DNA of 45,192 nt from Chitinophagaceae bacterium (GCA_013140985.1 JABFRU010000010.1:1-45192), one strand, 5' to 3'. Shown: positions 9,298-18,126, numbered from the stretch's first letter. Made by a program: numbers and translations. The notes: generated by a model from the sequence alone, not told the origin.

Positions 9298-9660
9298 ATG
9301 AATAGAAAAAGGAAAATATACAGTCTTTTCAATAAAGTATCAGCCATTTGCATGATAATGGCGCTGCTATGGCTTACTGTAAGTTTGCCTTTTATTTTTT
9401 CTGCTGAACAGGAACTGGCATCAACAGAAAAGACCACTTCAGGTGTTCCGGGCAATGATGATGAATCGGCTGATCCTTTTGGTAGCAGCACGGAAGAAAA
9501 AGCCCCGTCAAGTACTTCTTTCTCTGAAGAATATTTACATGATCATTCTGCGCATGAGTATCTTTCTTTGAATACTCTTATACATCATGTTTGCGGTAAT
9601 GCAGGCACTTATATTGCCTTTCATGGCGAATTGCTTGTTCCTCCGCCCAACGCTGCATAA
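9298..9660 (+). CDS. Small exported or membrane-anchored His-rich protein heading the Dab series
   Basis: A 120-residue protein from the ATG at 9298 (an ATG at 9274 would add eight unsupported residues). A basic N-terminus (NRKRK) is followed by one hydrophobic helix at about residues 16-34. An acidic Ser/Thr-rich linker (about 38-75) leads to a C-terminal part with clustered histidines (HDHSAHEY, LIHHVCGNAG, AFHGELLVPPP) and one Cys. It probably faces the periplasm. The histidines could bind zinc or another metal, but I recognise no family. It precedes the SulP gene on the same strand by 106 bases and may be co-transcribed with it. Confidence 0.65.
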   Translation: MNRKRKIYSLFNKVSAICMIMALLWLTVSLPFIFSAEQELASTEKTTSGVPGNDDESADPFGSSTEEKAPSSTSFSEEYLHDHSAHEYLSLNTLIHHVCGNAGTYIAFHGELLVPPPNAA

Positions 9661-9766
9661 TTAATATCATCATTTATTCCTGATGGCTTGCGGGCCATTT
9701 AGTCCATTGTGTTGCCATTTTTCTATGGCGACCAGTTTACATACAGTATTAAAGAATTTTTACATC

Positions 9767-11395
9767 ATGAAGCCTAAAAAAGATCTATTAGCAAATCTTA
9801 AAAATGATTTGCCTTCCGGATTGGTTGTTTTCTTAGTAGCCTTGCCACTTTGTTTAGGTATTGCCATTGCCAGTGGAGCTACTCCTTTCAGCGGGTTGAT
9901 CGCTGGTATTATTGGTGGTATTGTCGTTGGAACGCTCAGTAATTCACCTTTAAGTGTAAGCGGCCCGGCCGCCGGGTTGGCCACACTTGTTAGCGGTGCT
10001 ATTCTTGCAATAGGAGGCGTAGAGAATTTCAATATTTTTTTATGCGCTGTTATTATAGCCGGTGGTATCCAAATTCTATTAGGAGCACTGAAGCTTGGAG
10101 GTATTGCCAATTATATTCCAGGCAGTGTTATCAAGGGAATGCTGACAAGTATCGGTATCCTGATCATCGCCAAACAAATACCGCATGCATTTGGCAGAGA
10201 CAGGGATGAGCAGGGCCATGTTACAGAATTGTTTCCTTTTGGAAATGAGGACTGGCATGAGTTGCTGATACCGCTCCAGAAAATTGAAGTAGGAGTGGCT
10301 ATTATCACCATTGTTTCTATACTTACTATGCTACTATGGGATAAATCGCCATTGAAAAAGAGATTGCCATATATTCCAGGTGTACTGGTGGCGGTATTAG
10401 TGGCGGTTGTTGTAAATGAGATATGGATAAGGACTGGTAGCAAAATGCAGATCGTTGAATCTTCCCACCTGGTAAGTTTGCCGGTTGCAAAGAATCCGCA
10501 GGAGTTCTTTGGATTTTTTACATTTCCTGATTTCAACGGCTTTGCCAATGGTACGGTGATCATGTATGGTTTTATTATTGCCCTCATCGCATCACTGGAA
10601 ACATTACTGAGTATAGAGGCTATTGATAATCTCGACCCGGAAAGAAGGGTTACTAACACCAATAAAGAATTGTTTGCACAAGGTGTAGGGAATACGATAT
10701 CCGGATTTATCGGCGGATTGCCTATTACCAGTGTTATTGTTCGCAGCAGTGCCAACGTTAACGCCGGTGCAAAAACAAAGTTCTCTACTATTTTTCATGC
10801 TTCTTTATTACTGGTAGCTGTTATATTGATACCTGGTCTGTTGAATAAGATCCCACTGGCAGTATTGGCGGCAATATTGATCCTTACAGGATGGAAGCTT
10901 GCCAAACCTGCCGTGTTCAAAGGATTCTGGAAAGCCGGTAAATATCAATTCATCCCTTTTATCGTAACGGTTATTGTTATTATCGCAATTGATCTTTTCA
11001 AAGCTGTTCCGGTTTTAAGCGGTTATGGGTTGATGATAGGTGTATTGGCAGGTATTATAGCGGCAATGGGTGCTATTTTACATGGCAACCTTAAGAATTC
11101 ATATTATTTTCATGAAGAAAGGCATTCAGTAGGTGATACGATCAACATCAGGCTTTCTGAAGAAGTTTCTTTTTTGAACAAAGCCGCTATCCGCCAAACA
11201 CTGGATCATATGCCGGTCAATTCATCAGTGGTGATCGATGCCAGCAATACAAAATATATTGATTACGATGTGCTGGAGCTGATCAAAGAATTCAGGGATA
11301 TTAAAGTTCCATTGAAAAACATTAACCTCCAGCTTGTAGGTTTCAAAGAAGCCTATAAAATGGAAAATTTATCACATGTACAATCTGTACGTTAA
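9767..11395 (+). CDS. SulP family anion transporter with STAS domain, probable bicarbonate importer
   Basis: A 542-residue transporter from the ATG at 9767; upstream in-frame codons (from 9683) are not family-like. The opening NLKNDLPSGLVVFLVALPLCLGIAIASG and the following helices are typical of SulP proteins. A C-terminal STAS domain begins at about residue 455 (VSFLNKAAIRQTLDHMP, VVIDASNTKYIDYDVLELI). SulP members carry sulfate, bicarbonate, chloride or dicarboxylates. Placement 13 bases before a beta-carbonic anhydrase and upstream of DabA/DabB points to bicarbonate, as in BicA-like and carbonic-anhydrase-linked SulP proteins. Substrate assignment is inference from context. Confidence 0.88.
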   Translation: MKPKKDLLANLKNDLPSGLVVFLVALPLCLGIAIASGATPFSGLIAGIIGGIVVGTLSNSPLSVSGPAAGLATLVSGAILAIGGVENFNIFLCAVIIAGGIQILLGALKLGGIANYIPGSVIKGMLTSIGILIIAKQIPHAFGRDRDEQGHVTELFPFGNEDWHELLIPLQKIEVGVAIITIVSILTMLLWDKSPLKKRLPYIPGVLVAVLVAVVVNEIWIRTGSKMQIVESSHLVSLPVAKNPQEFFGFFTFPDFNGFANGTVIMYGFIIALIASLETLLSIEAIDNLDPERRVTNTNKELFAQGVGNTISGFIGGLPITSVIVRSSANVNAGAKTKFSTIFHASLLLVAVILIPGLLNKIPLAVLAAILILTGWKLAKPAVFKGFWKAGKYQFIPFIVTVIVIIAIDLFKAVPVLSGYGLMIGVLAGIIAAMGAILHGNLKNSYYFHEERHSVGDTINIRLSEEVSFLNKAAIRQTLDHMPVNSSVVIDASNTKYIDYDVLELIKEFRDIKVPLKNINLQLVGFKEAYKMENLSHVQSVR

Positions 11396-11408
11396 AACAT
11401 TTATTATT

Positions 11409-12131
11409 ATGAACAAATCATATCAAAAACTAATACACGGAAATAAATTATTTTCTGAGGCAAAAAAATTCAGGGACCCTCACTACTTTGAACGTCTTGC
11501 ACAAGGACAAACGCCGGATTATCTGTGGATCGGCTGCAGCGACAGCCGGGTGCCCGCCAATGAGATCACCAATACGGAAAGCGGGGAGATATTTGTGCAC
11601 CGCAACATCGCTAACCTGGTAGTGCATACTGATACCAACCTCTTAAGTGTGCTGGAGTATGCAGTGAAGTATTTAAAAGTAAAACACATTATTGTTTGCG
11701 GCCATTATAACTGCGGGGGTGTGAAGGCATCAATGACTAATAACTTTCATGGTTTTGTTGATAACTGGTTGCGCAATATCAAAGATGTTTATTACAACTA
11801 TAAAAAAGAACTTGATGCTATAAAGGATATCGGTAAAAGAGCAGACAGGCTTTCCGAATTAAATGTGGTAGAGCAGGTGCGCAACCTGGCCAAGACCGCA
11901 ATAGTGCAATCTGCATGGGCAGAAAGGGAATTGCACCTGCATGGCTGGATATATGGACTAAATGATGGACTGATCAAAGACCTCAGTGTGATACATAACA
12001 GTAAAGAAGATATTGATGAGATATATCGCTTCGATATTGCCAATATCATTAAGCCGGTAAAAAGGAAAGTAAAACCAGCCAAGCCGGGGCTTATCAGAAA
12101 AACAAAATCGAAAAACAAAAATGCAGCATAA
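11409..12131 (+). CDS. Beta-class carbonic anhydrase (second copy, basic C-terminal tail)
   Basis: A 240-residue zinc enzyme with ligands Cys43, Asp45, His99 and Cys102 in GCSDSR and CGHYNCGG. The ATG at 11409 aligns with the start of the first copy; the upstream extension overlaps the SulP end. It has about 30 extra C-terminal residues, very rich in Lys, Arg and Pro (KPVKRKVKPAKPG, then a Lys-rich end), absent from the copy at 8482-9117. The gene begins 13 bases after SulP and overlaps the dabA start by 11 bases, so its product is likely made together with both transporters. The tail could bind membrane lipid, DabA or SulP; that is a guess. Confidence 0.95.
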   Translation: MNKSYQKLIHGNKLFSEAKKFRDPHYFERLAQGQTPDYLWIGCSDSRVPANEITNTESGEIFVHRNIANLVVHTDTNLLSVLEYAVKYLKVKHIIVCGHYNCGGVKASMTNNFHGFVDNWLRNIKDVYYNYKKELDAIKDIGKRADRLSELNVVEQVRNLAKTAIVQSAWAERELHLHGWIYGLNDGLIKDLSVIHNSKEDIDEIYRFDIANIIKPVKRKVKPAKPGLIRKTKSKNKNAA

Positions 12132-14652
12132 TATAAAAGAACATTTCAATGAAGACAATGCTATTCATAAACTGAAGCATTTTCTTCCTTCCCAGCAGGC
12201 ATTGAAGGATTTTATTCATCATAATTCCCTTCATGCTTTTCAGCACATGAAATTCTATGATGCAATTTTCAAAGCATCGAAGATCTTCGGTTTCCAGGTG
12301 CATTTGGAATTGTCCGAATACAGGGCCATGTATAAAACAGGTCGCATCCGGGAAGATATTTTGGGAAAGGTCATTGGCAAAAAGAAGAAAGACGTTACTG
12401 AATGGAAGAATAAACTCCTGAACAAAAAATACGATACGATCAATCATCCGCGGATCGGGCAGCTGCGCAGGCTTTGGAAAGATGTTTATCATTTCGATCT
12501 TGATAATAGGGTGCATCCATTATTGTATCGTATCCTTTGTGCTTTTCTTGACCAGGGTATTGCTGTAAAAGGATTCCCGGTGGCAAATAAGAGTTTTATT
12601 GAAAGTATCAAAGAGCTGGAAAGGAACAACTGGGTAAGTTTTTTTAAAACAAAAAGGGTTAAACAGCAATTTTTGTCGGGAGATTATTCCATCACAGCAT
12701 TGCTTAAAAGAATAGCAGGCAAAGAAGAATATTTTGAACAGTATTTATTTGACCAGCAGTTTGCCCATCATGGCTGGAGCGGCTTTACCAGTGCAGTAGA
12801 AGATAATCCACAGACATTGCTTGACAAAAAACTCATCACACTGAAAGAGCTGGCTGAGTTTGAATTGCTGATGGAGCTGGATGCGCTAACTCATCAGTTT
12901 GGTAATAACTGGCAGCCAATAACGAACCATGTTACTGTTCCGCCGCTTGATTTATTGGCCGATGAACCCCGCACTGAATTTTCCGAGGTAATAGAACTCT
13001 GGCAGGATGCATTTGAGTGGAGCTATTATGATTCAGTATTGAAAGGAATACTGATAGCCAAACCAAAACCACTTTCAAAAGAAGAAAGCTTTGCAGCTAT
13101 TTTTTGTATTGACGAAAGAGAAGATTCCATCCGCCGGCACATAGAAGCTGTAGATAAAAATTGCGAAACATTCGGTGCACCCGGTTTCTTTGGTGTGGAG
13201 TTTTATTTTCAGCAGGAAGGAAGTAAATTTTATGATAAACTATGTCCTGCGCCTGTTACACCAAAATATCTTATCAAAGAATATAATGCCGGAGAAATAA
13301 GAAAGGGTGAACCGCTTTATACAAAACACACACATGGAATACTCACCGGTTTCTTTTTATCGCTTACTTATGGCTTCTGGGCTTTGGGCAAAAAAATGCA
13401 GATGATGTTCAGCCCGAAGATGAGCCCGGCTATCTCAAATGCTTATGGACACATGGACCGCCAATCTGCTTTAACGATAGAGAATAAAAGCACGGCTGAT
13501 GTTGAAAATGGTTTGCAGATAGGATATACCATTGATGAGATGACTGCAAGGGCTGAAGGTTTTCTGCGGGGCATCGGCATGATTAATAATTTTGCTCCTA
13601 TTGTATATATCGTAGCACATGGCAGTAGCAGCGCTAATAATCCGCATCACGGCGCACATGACTGCGGCGCCTGCAGCGGAAGACCCGGTGCAACGAATGC
13701 AAGGGTGCAGGCCTTTATTCTCAATCATAAAAAAGTAAGAGCAGCCCTCGGTTCAAAAGGAATTGTGATTCCTGATTCGACACAGTTTGTCGGCAGCATG
13801 CACGATACAGCCGCTGATGTGATTGGTTATTACGATGAAGAAATATTGAATAAGGAAAATGCGGAACGTCATTTGCAAAACAAACAGAATTTTGAAACGG
13901 CGCTGAATTTAAATGCCAAAGAACGCAGCCGCCGCTTCGCTTCTATCAATACCAAACAAAGATTAGAGCATGTTCGGCAGGCCATTCATGAACGTTCGGT
14001 TTCCCTGTTTGAACCAAGACCTGAACTGGGTCATGGTACCAATACATTGGCCATCATCGGCAGAAGACAAACCACAAAAGGTTTGTTCCTTGACCGCCGT
14101 GCATTTCTCAACAGCTATGATTATTCCACCGACCCGGAAGGAAATATTCTTACAGCAGTAATGCGACCGATTGGTTTGGTTTGCGGGGGTATCAATCTGG
14201 AATATTATTTCTCAAGGGTGGACAATATTAAAATGGGTGCAGGCACCAAGCTGCCGCATAATGTGATGGGTCTTTTCGGTGTGGCCAACAGCAGCGATGG
14301 TGATTTGCGCCCCGGCCTTCCCTGGCAAATGATTGAAGTGCATGACCCGGTTAGATTATTAGTAATTGTTGAACACAGACCGGAGATTGTATTAAAAGCC
14401 ATTCAATCTTCTGAAGAAGTGTTTGAATGGTATAAAAATGAGTGGGTACATATCGTGGCACTGCATCCCGGGGAAAAGCAGTTTTATTATTTCTGTAATG
14501 GGGCATTTGAAAGATATGACCCTATTACTGATGCGAAAGAAATCGGCACCATTCACAATATGGAGGAATTTATTGAAGGGGCTGAAGAAATGGAGACCAA
14601 TCATATTGTGCATGCGACGGAGGAAAACTTGCCTGTTTACCTTTTAGATTAA
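12121..14652 (+). CDS. dabA: DabA, carbonic-anhydrase-like subunit of the inorganic-carbon pump (DUF2309)
   Basis: An 843-residue cytoplasmic-side subunit of the DAB complex, which with DabB accumulates dissolved inorganic carbon by turning CO2 to bicarbonate in one direction. The family active site is visible: Cys329 and Asp331 in FCIDERE, His500 in IVAHGSSS, and Cys515 in HDCGACSG. The spacing (2, 169 and 15 residues) closely follows the zinc site I recall for the Halothiobacillus protein (C351, D353, H524, C539). The N-terminal HNSLHAFQHM segment is also typical of DUF2309. Its start overlaps the end of the carbonic anhydrase gene by 11 bases. Also known as MpsB in staphylococci. Confidence 0.95.
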   Translation: MQHNIKEHFNEDNAIHKLKHFLPSQQALKDFIHHNSLHAFQHMKFYDAIFKASKIFGFQVHLELSEYRAMYKTGRIREDILGKVIGKKKKDVTEWKNKLLNKKYDTINHPRIGQLRRLWKDVYHFDLDNRVHPLLYRILCAFLDQGIAVKGFPVANKSFIESIKELERNNWVSFFKTKRVKQQFLSGDYSITALLKRIAGKEEYFEQYLFDQQFAHHGWSGFTSAVEDNPQTLLDKKLITLKELAEFELLMELDALTHQFGNNWQPITNHVTVPPLDLLADEPRTEFSEVIELWQDAFEWSYYDSVLKGILIAKPKPLSKEESFAAIFCIDEREDSIRRHIEAVDKNCETFGAPGFFGVEFYFQQEGSKFYDKLCPAPVTPKYLIKEYNAGEIRKGEPLYTKHTHGILTGFFLSLTYGFWALGKKMQMMFSPKMSPAISNAYGHMDRQSALTIENKSTADVENGLQIGYTIDEMTARAEGFLRGIGMINNFAPIVYIVAHGSSSANNPHHGAHDCGACSGRPGATNARVQAFILNHKKVRAALGSKGIVIPDSTQFVGSMHDTAADVIGYYDEEILNKENAERHLQNKQNFETALNLNAKERSRRFASINTKQRLEHVRQAIHERSVSLFEPRPELGHGTNTLAIIGRRQTTKGLFLDRRAFLNSYDYSTDPEGNILTAVMRPIGLVCGGINLEYYFSRVDNIKMGAGTKLPHNVMGLFGVANSSDGDLRPGLPWQMIEVHDPVRLLVIVEHRPEIVLKAIQSSEEVFEWYKNEWVHIVALHPGEKQFYYFCNGAFERYDPITDAKEIGTIHNMEEFIEGAEEMETNHIVHATEENLPVYLLD

Positions 14653-14658
14653 ATGATG

Positions 14659-14718
14659 CTCACAAATTTTCACTGATTATTTCCTATCCTTTCTGTGTAA
14701 ATCCGTGAAATCTGTGAG
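14659..14718 (+). repeat. Inverted repeat between dabA and dabB
   Basis: CTCACAAATTTTCAC (14659-14673) is nearly complementary to GTGAAATCTGTGAG (14705-14718), leaving a 31-base loop. The words TCTGTGTAAATCCGTG and ATCTGTG resemble those in the element at 18397-18551, so it may belong to the same intergenic repeat type. An A-run rather than a T-run follows, so it is not a good terminator; in RNA it could affect mRNA stability or the DabA:DabB ratio. Confidence 0.55.
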
Positions 14719-14731
14719 AAAAAAATAAACA

Positions 14732-16609
14732 ATGAACCAACTTGAAAAAATACTGAGCCAGTCCATCACATTATTTTTTATCGTGCCGCTGGCAGCTTTT
14801 TTGTTAACCCAGTTTTTTGATAACAAAAAAGAAAAAATTACCGGAACAATCGTCCGAATTGCCAAAGTGTTTTATATGCTTGCGGCCATATCCTTTGCCA
14901 TAGGTTGGGGCGTCAATGGATTTAGCCCCATCAGTTTTAAACTGGTGACGCTGTACCAGACAGAACATTTTGTATTTGCTATCAATTTTCATTACGATAA
15001 AATTACAGCTGTGTTCAGTATCGTGGGCTCGCTGATATTTTTCCTGGTGGCCACCTTCAGCAAATACTATATGCACCGGGATGAGGGGTACAAAAGATAT
15101 TTCAGTATTATCTTATTGTTTGCAGCAGGCTACAACTTTATCATCTTCTCCGGCAATTTTGAAACATTATTCATCGGGTGGGAAACAAAAGGACTCTGTT
15201 CGTTTTTACTGATTGCATTTTACCGCAACCGTTACCTGCCGGTGAAGAATGCATTTAAGACAATTTCCTATTACAGAATAAGTGATGTGGCTATGATGCT
15301 GGTGATGTGGATGATGCACCATCTCACTCATCAGAACATCAGCTTTACTCAATTAGGCGAAGCAAAAGAAATAGCAGAGCAAACAAATCATACCGGGATG
15401 GCTGTATTTATTATGAGCATGTTGTTATTAGCTGCCTTTATTAAATCTGCACAAGTGCCATTTACAAGTTGGTTGCCACGGGCAATGGAAGGCCCTACCT
15501 CATCTTCTGCCATTTTCTATGGTTCATTAAGTGTACATGTCGGTGTATTTGTTTTACTGAGAACCTATCCTTTCTGGCAAGATATGCTTTGGGTAAAAAT
15601 CCTGGTTATATCAATCGGAGCTTTAACCGCCATCATTGCTACGCTGATTGCAAGAGTGCAGCCTACAGTGAAAACACAGATTGCTTACTCGTCAGCAGCA
15701 CAGATTGGAATCATCTTTATTGAAGTTGCGCTGGGCCTTCACTGGCTGGCGTTGATACATTTTGCAGGTAATGCTTTTTTAAGAACCTATCAATTACTGG
15801 TATCGCCTTCGTTCCTTAATTACCTGGTGCATCACCAGTATTTCCATTATCATACCCAGCAGGAAAAACCGGTAGGACGCCTGCGAACCGGGTTGTACAT
15901 GCTCGGCATTAAGGAGTGGAATATGGACGCCTTGATGTATAAATATGTATGGAGCCCGTTTAAATGGATAGGAAGAAAATTAAACCCGCTTCAAAACCAG
16001 GCCGCTGTTATTTTATTTGCCATACTTGCTTTAGCATCCTTGTATTTTTCACACAGCAAAGCGGGATTCATTACAGAAAATAAAACTATCCTTTCGGTAA
16101 TCATGCTGTCGCTGGCATTGCTATCTGTACTTTTTGCTTTCACATACAGGGGTTCGGCATTAAAGGCGTGGATTTATATTTTCATTTCACACCTGTTCAT
16201 CTTCTCAGGTTTATTGCGAAACAGCACGGATGTGCATGCTGCAGAAGGGATGTTTTACAATATTGGTATCACCGCTGCATTCCTTCTTGGATTATTTTGC
16301 CTGATCACAACAAAAAAAGCAGACAATCATATCAGCCTGAACCAGTTTCATGGTTATGTGTATGAACAAAAGCCAACAGCGCTTTTGTTCCTGGTGTCGG
16401 CTATAGCCATGCTGGGTTTTCCTATCACTACTGCTTTTATCGGTATAGATGTTTTCTTTACTTATGTAAACAGCGATCAGTGGTTACTGATAACATTGCT
16501 GGCACTCTGTTTTATTTTTATTGAGTTGTCGGCTATCCGCATTTATCTGCGCATCTATTGCGGGCCGCATAAAAAGTTAAATCACCCGGTTGCATTCCGG
16601 TCGTCCTGA
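14732..16609 (+). CDS. dabB: DabB, membrane proton/sodium-coupling subunit (NuoL/MrpA-like)
   Basis: A 625-residue polytopic membrane protein of the proton-conducting antiporter family that includes complex I subunits NuoL/M/N. It shows Glu151 in FIGWETKGLC, Lys238 in AAFIKSAQVPF and the WLPRAMEGPT segment at 247-256, all characteristic of the family. No other complex I gene is nearby and it directly follows dabA, which identifies it as DabB (MpsA in staphylococci), the subunit thought to supply ion-motive energy to DabA. It is somewhat longer than many DabB proteins. A 79-base gap with an inverted repeat separates it from dabA. Confidence 0.93.
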   Translation: MNQLEKILSQSITLFFIVPLAAFLLTQFFDNKKEKITGTIVRIAKVFYMLAAISFAIGWGVNGFSPISFKLVTLYQTEHFVFAINFHYDKITAVFSIVGSLIFFLVATFSKYYMHRDEGYKRYFSIILLFAAGYNFIIFSGNFETLFIGWETKGLCSFLLIAFYRNRYLPVKNAFKTISYYRISDVAMMLVMWMMHHLTHQNISFTQLGEAKEIAEQTNHTGMAVFIMSMLLLAAFIKSAQVPFTSWLPRAMEGPTSSSAIFYGSLSVHVGVFVLLRTYPFWQDMLWVKILVISIGALTAIIATLIARVQPTVKTQIAYSSAAQIGIIFIEVALGLHWLALIHFAGNAFLRTYQLLVSPSFLNYLVHHQYFHYHTQQEKPVGRLRTGLYMLGIKEWNMDALMYKYVWSPFKWIGRKLNPLQNQAAVILFAILALASLYFSHSKAGFITENKTILSVIMLSLALLSVLFAFTYRGSALKAWIYIFISHLFIFSGLLRNSTDVHAAEGMFYNIGITAAFLLGLFCLITTKKADNHISLNQFHGYVYEQKPTALLFLVSAIAMLGFPITTAFIGIDVFFTYVNSDQWLLITLLALCFIFIELSAIRIYLRIYCGPHKKLNHPVAFRSS

Positions 16610-16610
16610 T

Positions 16611-17354
16611 ATGAAGAAATTGATTTTGATTCCTGTTTTTTTTATTACTGCAAACTTGTTAGCCCAACATGACAGGGTGAACGATTTTAATAATATCAAC
16701 TGGATTCAATCAATAAATACAATAGGGCTAAATAAACAATGGAGCCTGCATTTGGAATACCAGTGGCGGCGCACCGAAGGATTTAAAAACTGGCAGCAAA
16801 GTTTGCTGCGCATCGGGACCAATTATAAAGTGAATGATAATGTCAATGCCCACCTTGGTTATAGCCGGATCGAAACCTTTTCTTACGGCGACTACCCGAT
16901 TGCCAACAACGGCACCTTTTCAGAGCACCGCATCTATGAGCAACTGAATTTGCGGCAGCCAGTAAGCAAGTTTCTGTTTACTCATCGCTTTCGTATTGAA
17001 CAGCGATGGTTGGAGCGGATAGTACCCGGTGTAAGCGGGCCCGTCAAAGATTGGTTTTTCTTGCACCGCTTCCGCTACCAGTTCAGAACGCAGTATGCTT
17101 TTTATACAAAGGGCGAAAAACAATTCTATGGAGCAGCGGTGGATGAAATTTTTATTGGTGCAGGGAAAAATTTAGGGGTGAATATTTTTGACCAGAACCG
17201 GTTGTTCTTATTGCTCGGGGTTAAGCTGAACAAAAAAGTTTCAATTGAAACCGGGTATATGAATCAAACGCTGCAACAGGGAAGAAGAATAAATAACAGC
17301 ACCATCCTGCAACGGAATAATGGTGTTGTGCTGAGTACTTTTTTACATTTATAA
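16611..17354 (+). CDS. DUF2490-type outer-membrane beta-barrel protein
   Basis: A 247-residue protein from the ATG at 16611, one base after the dabB stop. It has a signal peptide (MKKLILIPVFFITANLLAQ) and then alternating amphipathic strands with aromatic girdles (WSLHLEYQWRR, FLFTHRFRIEQRWLER, WFFLHRFRYQFRTQYAF), ending in an aromatic/leucine strand. The pattern fits the DUF2490 family, predicted small beta-barrels of the outer membrane. The close spacing makes co-expression with DabA/DabB very likely. It could be a channel for bicarbonate or another anion, but that is not established for the family. Confidence 0.8.
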   Translation: MKKLILIPVFFITANLLAQHDRVNDFNNINWIQSINTIGLNKQWSLHLEYQWRRTEGFKNWQQSLLRIGTNYKVNDNVNAHLGYSRIETFSYGDYPIANNGTFSEHRIYEQLNLRQPVSKFLFTHRFRIEQRWLERIVPGVSGPVKDWFFLHRFRYQFRTQYAFYTKGEKQFYGAAVDEIFIGAGKNLGVNIFDQNRLFLLLGVKLNKKVSIETGYMNQTLQQGRRINNSTILQRNNGVVLSTFLHL

Positions 17355-17364
17355 ACTGATATGA

Positions 17365-18126
17365 ATGAATGCTGAAATCATTATTGCATTGTTTACCCTG
17401 ATTGCGCTTGAAGTAGTGCTGGGAATTGATAATATTATTTTCATTTCCATACTGGCATCAAGACTTCCGGAAAGCCAGCAAAAGAAGGCAAGACGAATGG
17501 GGTTACTGCTTGCTGCCATTATGCGGCTGGGTTTGCTGGCAGGTATTTCAATAATCCTGAAACTTGATAAAGGGTTATTTACACTTTTTGGTTTGAGTTT
17601 TTCAGGTAAGGATTTGATATTGATCGGAGGAGGTTTATTCCTGCTGTATAAAAGTGCTAAAGAGATTTATCACAAGACAGAAGGGGTTGAAGGGGATAAG
17701 TCGGCTAAGATGTCTGCCGTTACTTTTCCTGCTGTGATCGGACAGATTTTGCTGATGGATTTGGTATTTTCAATTGATTCCATCATTACGGCGGTAGGGA
17801 TGGTACAGCAGGTATGGGTAATGTATGCGGCAGTTATCATAACAGTTGTTATCATGTTTTTTGCAGCTGAAACGATCAGTGGTTTTGTGCACAAACACCC
17901 GGCCTTTAAAATGCTGGCCTTAAGTTTCCTGCTGTTGATTGGCTTTGCTTTGCTGGTGGAAGGGTTTGGTATAATAATTCCCAAGGGATATATTTATTTT
18001 TCTATGGCTTTTGCCTTGTTTGTGGATGTAATCCAAATGAGGATGCAGAAGAAAAAAACACCGCCGGTGCATTTGAAAGAGCATTATACAGAACAGGAAA
18101 GCAAAATAGAAAAGAAAAATTTATAA
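17365..18126 (+). CDS. TerC family integral membrane protein
   Basis: A 253-residue membrane protein. ALEVVLGIDNIIFISILASRLP near the N-terminus and DLVFSIDSIITAVGM in the middle are the two paired TerC signatures, with acidic residues inside helices. TerC-family proteins (including Alx and MeeF-type members) are linked to manganese or other cation export and to metal insertion at the membrane. It begins 10 bases after the DUF2490 gene and is probably the last gene of the transcript. The C-terminus is a charged cytoplasmic tail. Its stop is two bases from the convergent small membrane protein. Role in inorganic-carbon uptake, if any, is unknown. Confidence 0.9.
   Translation: MNAEIIIALFTLIALEVVLGIDNIIFISILASRLPESQQKKARRMGLLLAAIMRLGLLAGISIILKLDKGLFTLFGLSFSGKDLILIGGGLFLLYKSAKEIYHKTEGVEGDKSAKMSAVTFPAVIGQILLMDLVFSIDSIITAVGMVQQVWVMYAAVIITVVIMFFAAETISGFVHKHPAFKMLALSFLLLIGFALLVEGFGIIIPKGYIYFSMAFALFVDVIQMRMQKKKTPPVHLKEHYTEQESKIEKKNL

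Noticed and set aside
9683-9766. N-terminal extension of the SulP protein by 28 codons
   Set aside because: The residues are not similar to SulP starts; the ATG at 9767 gives the expected cytoplasmic N-terminus.
13471-13728. Antisense open frame inside dabA
   Set aside because: It mirrors the conserved zinc-site region of DabA; high Cys and Ala content is explained by the complement of that sequence.
14732-16609. NuoL or MrpA (complex I or Mrp antiporter subunit)
   Set aside because: No other nuo or mrp gene is present and the gene directly follows dabA; the DabB role fits better.
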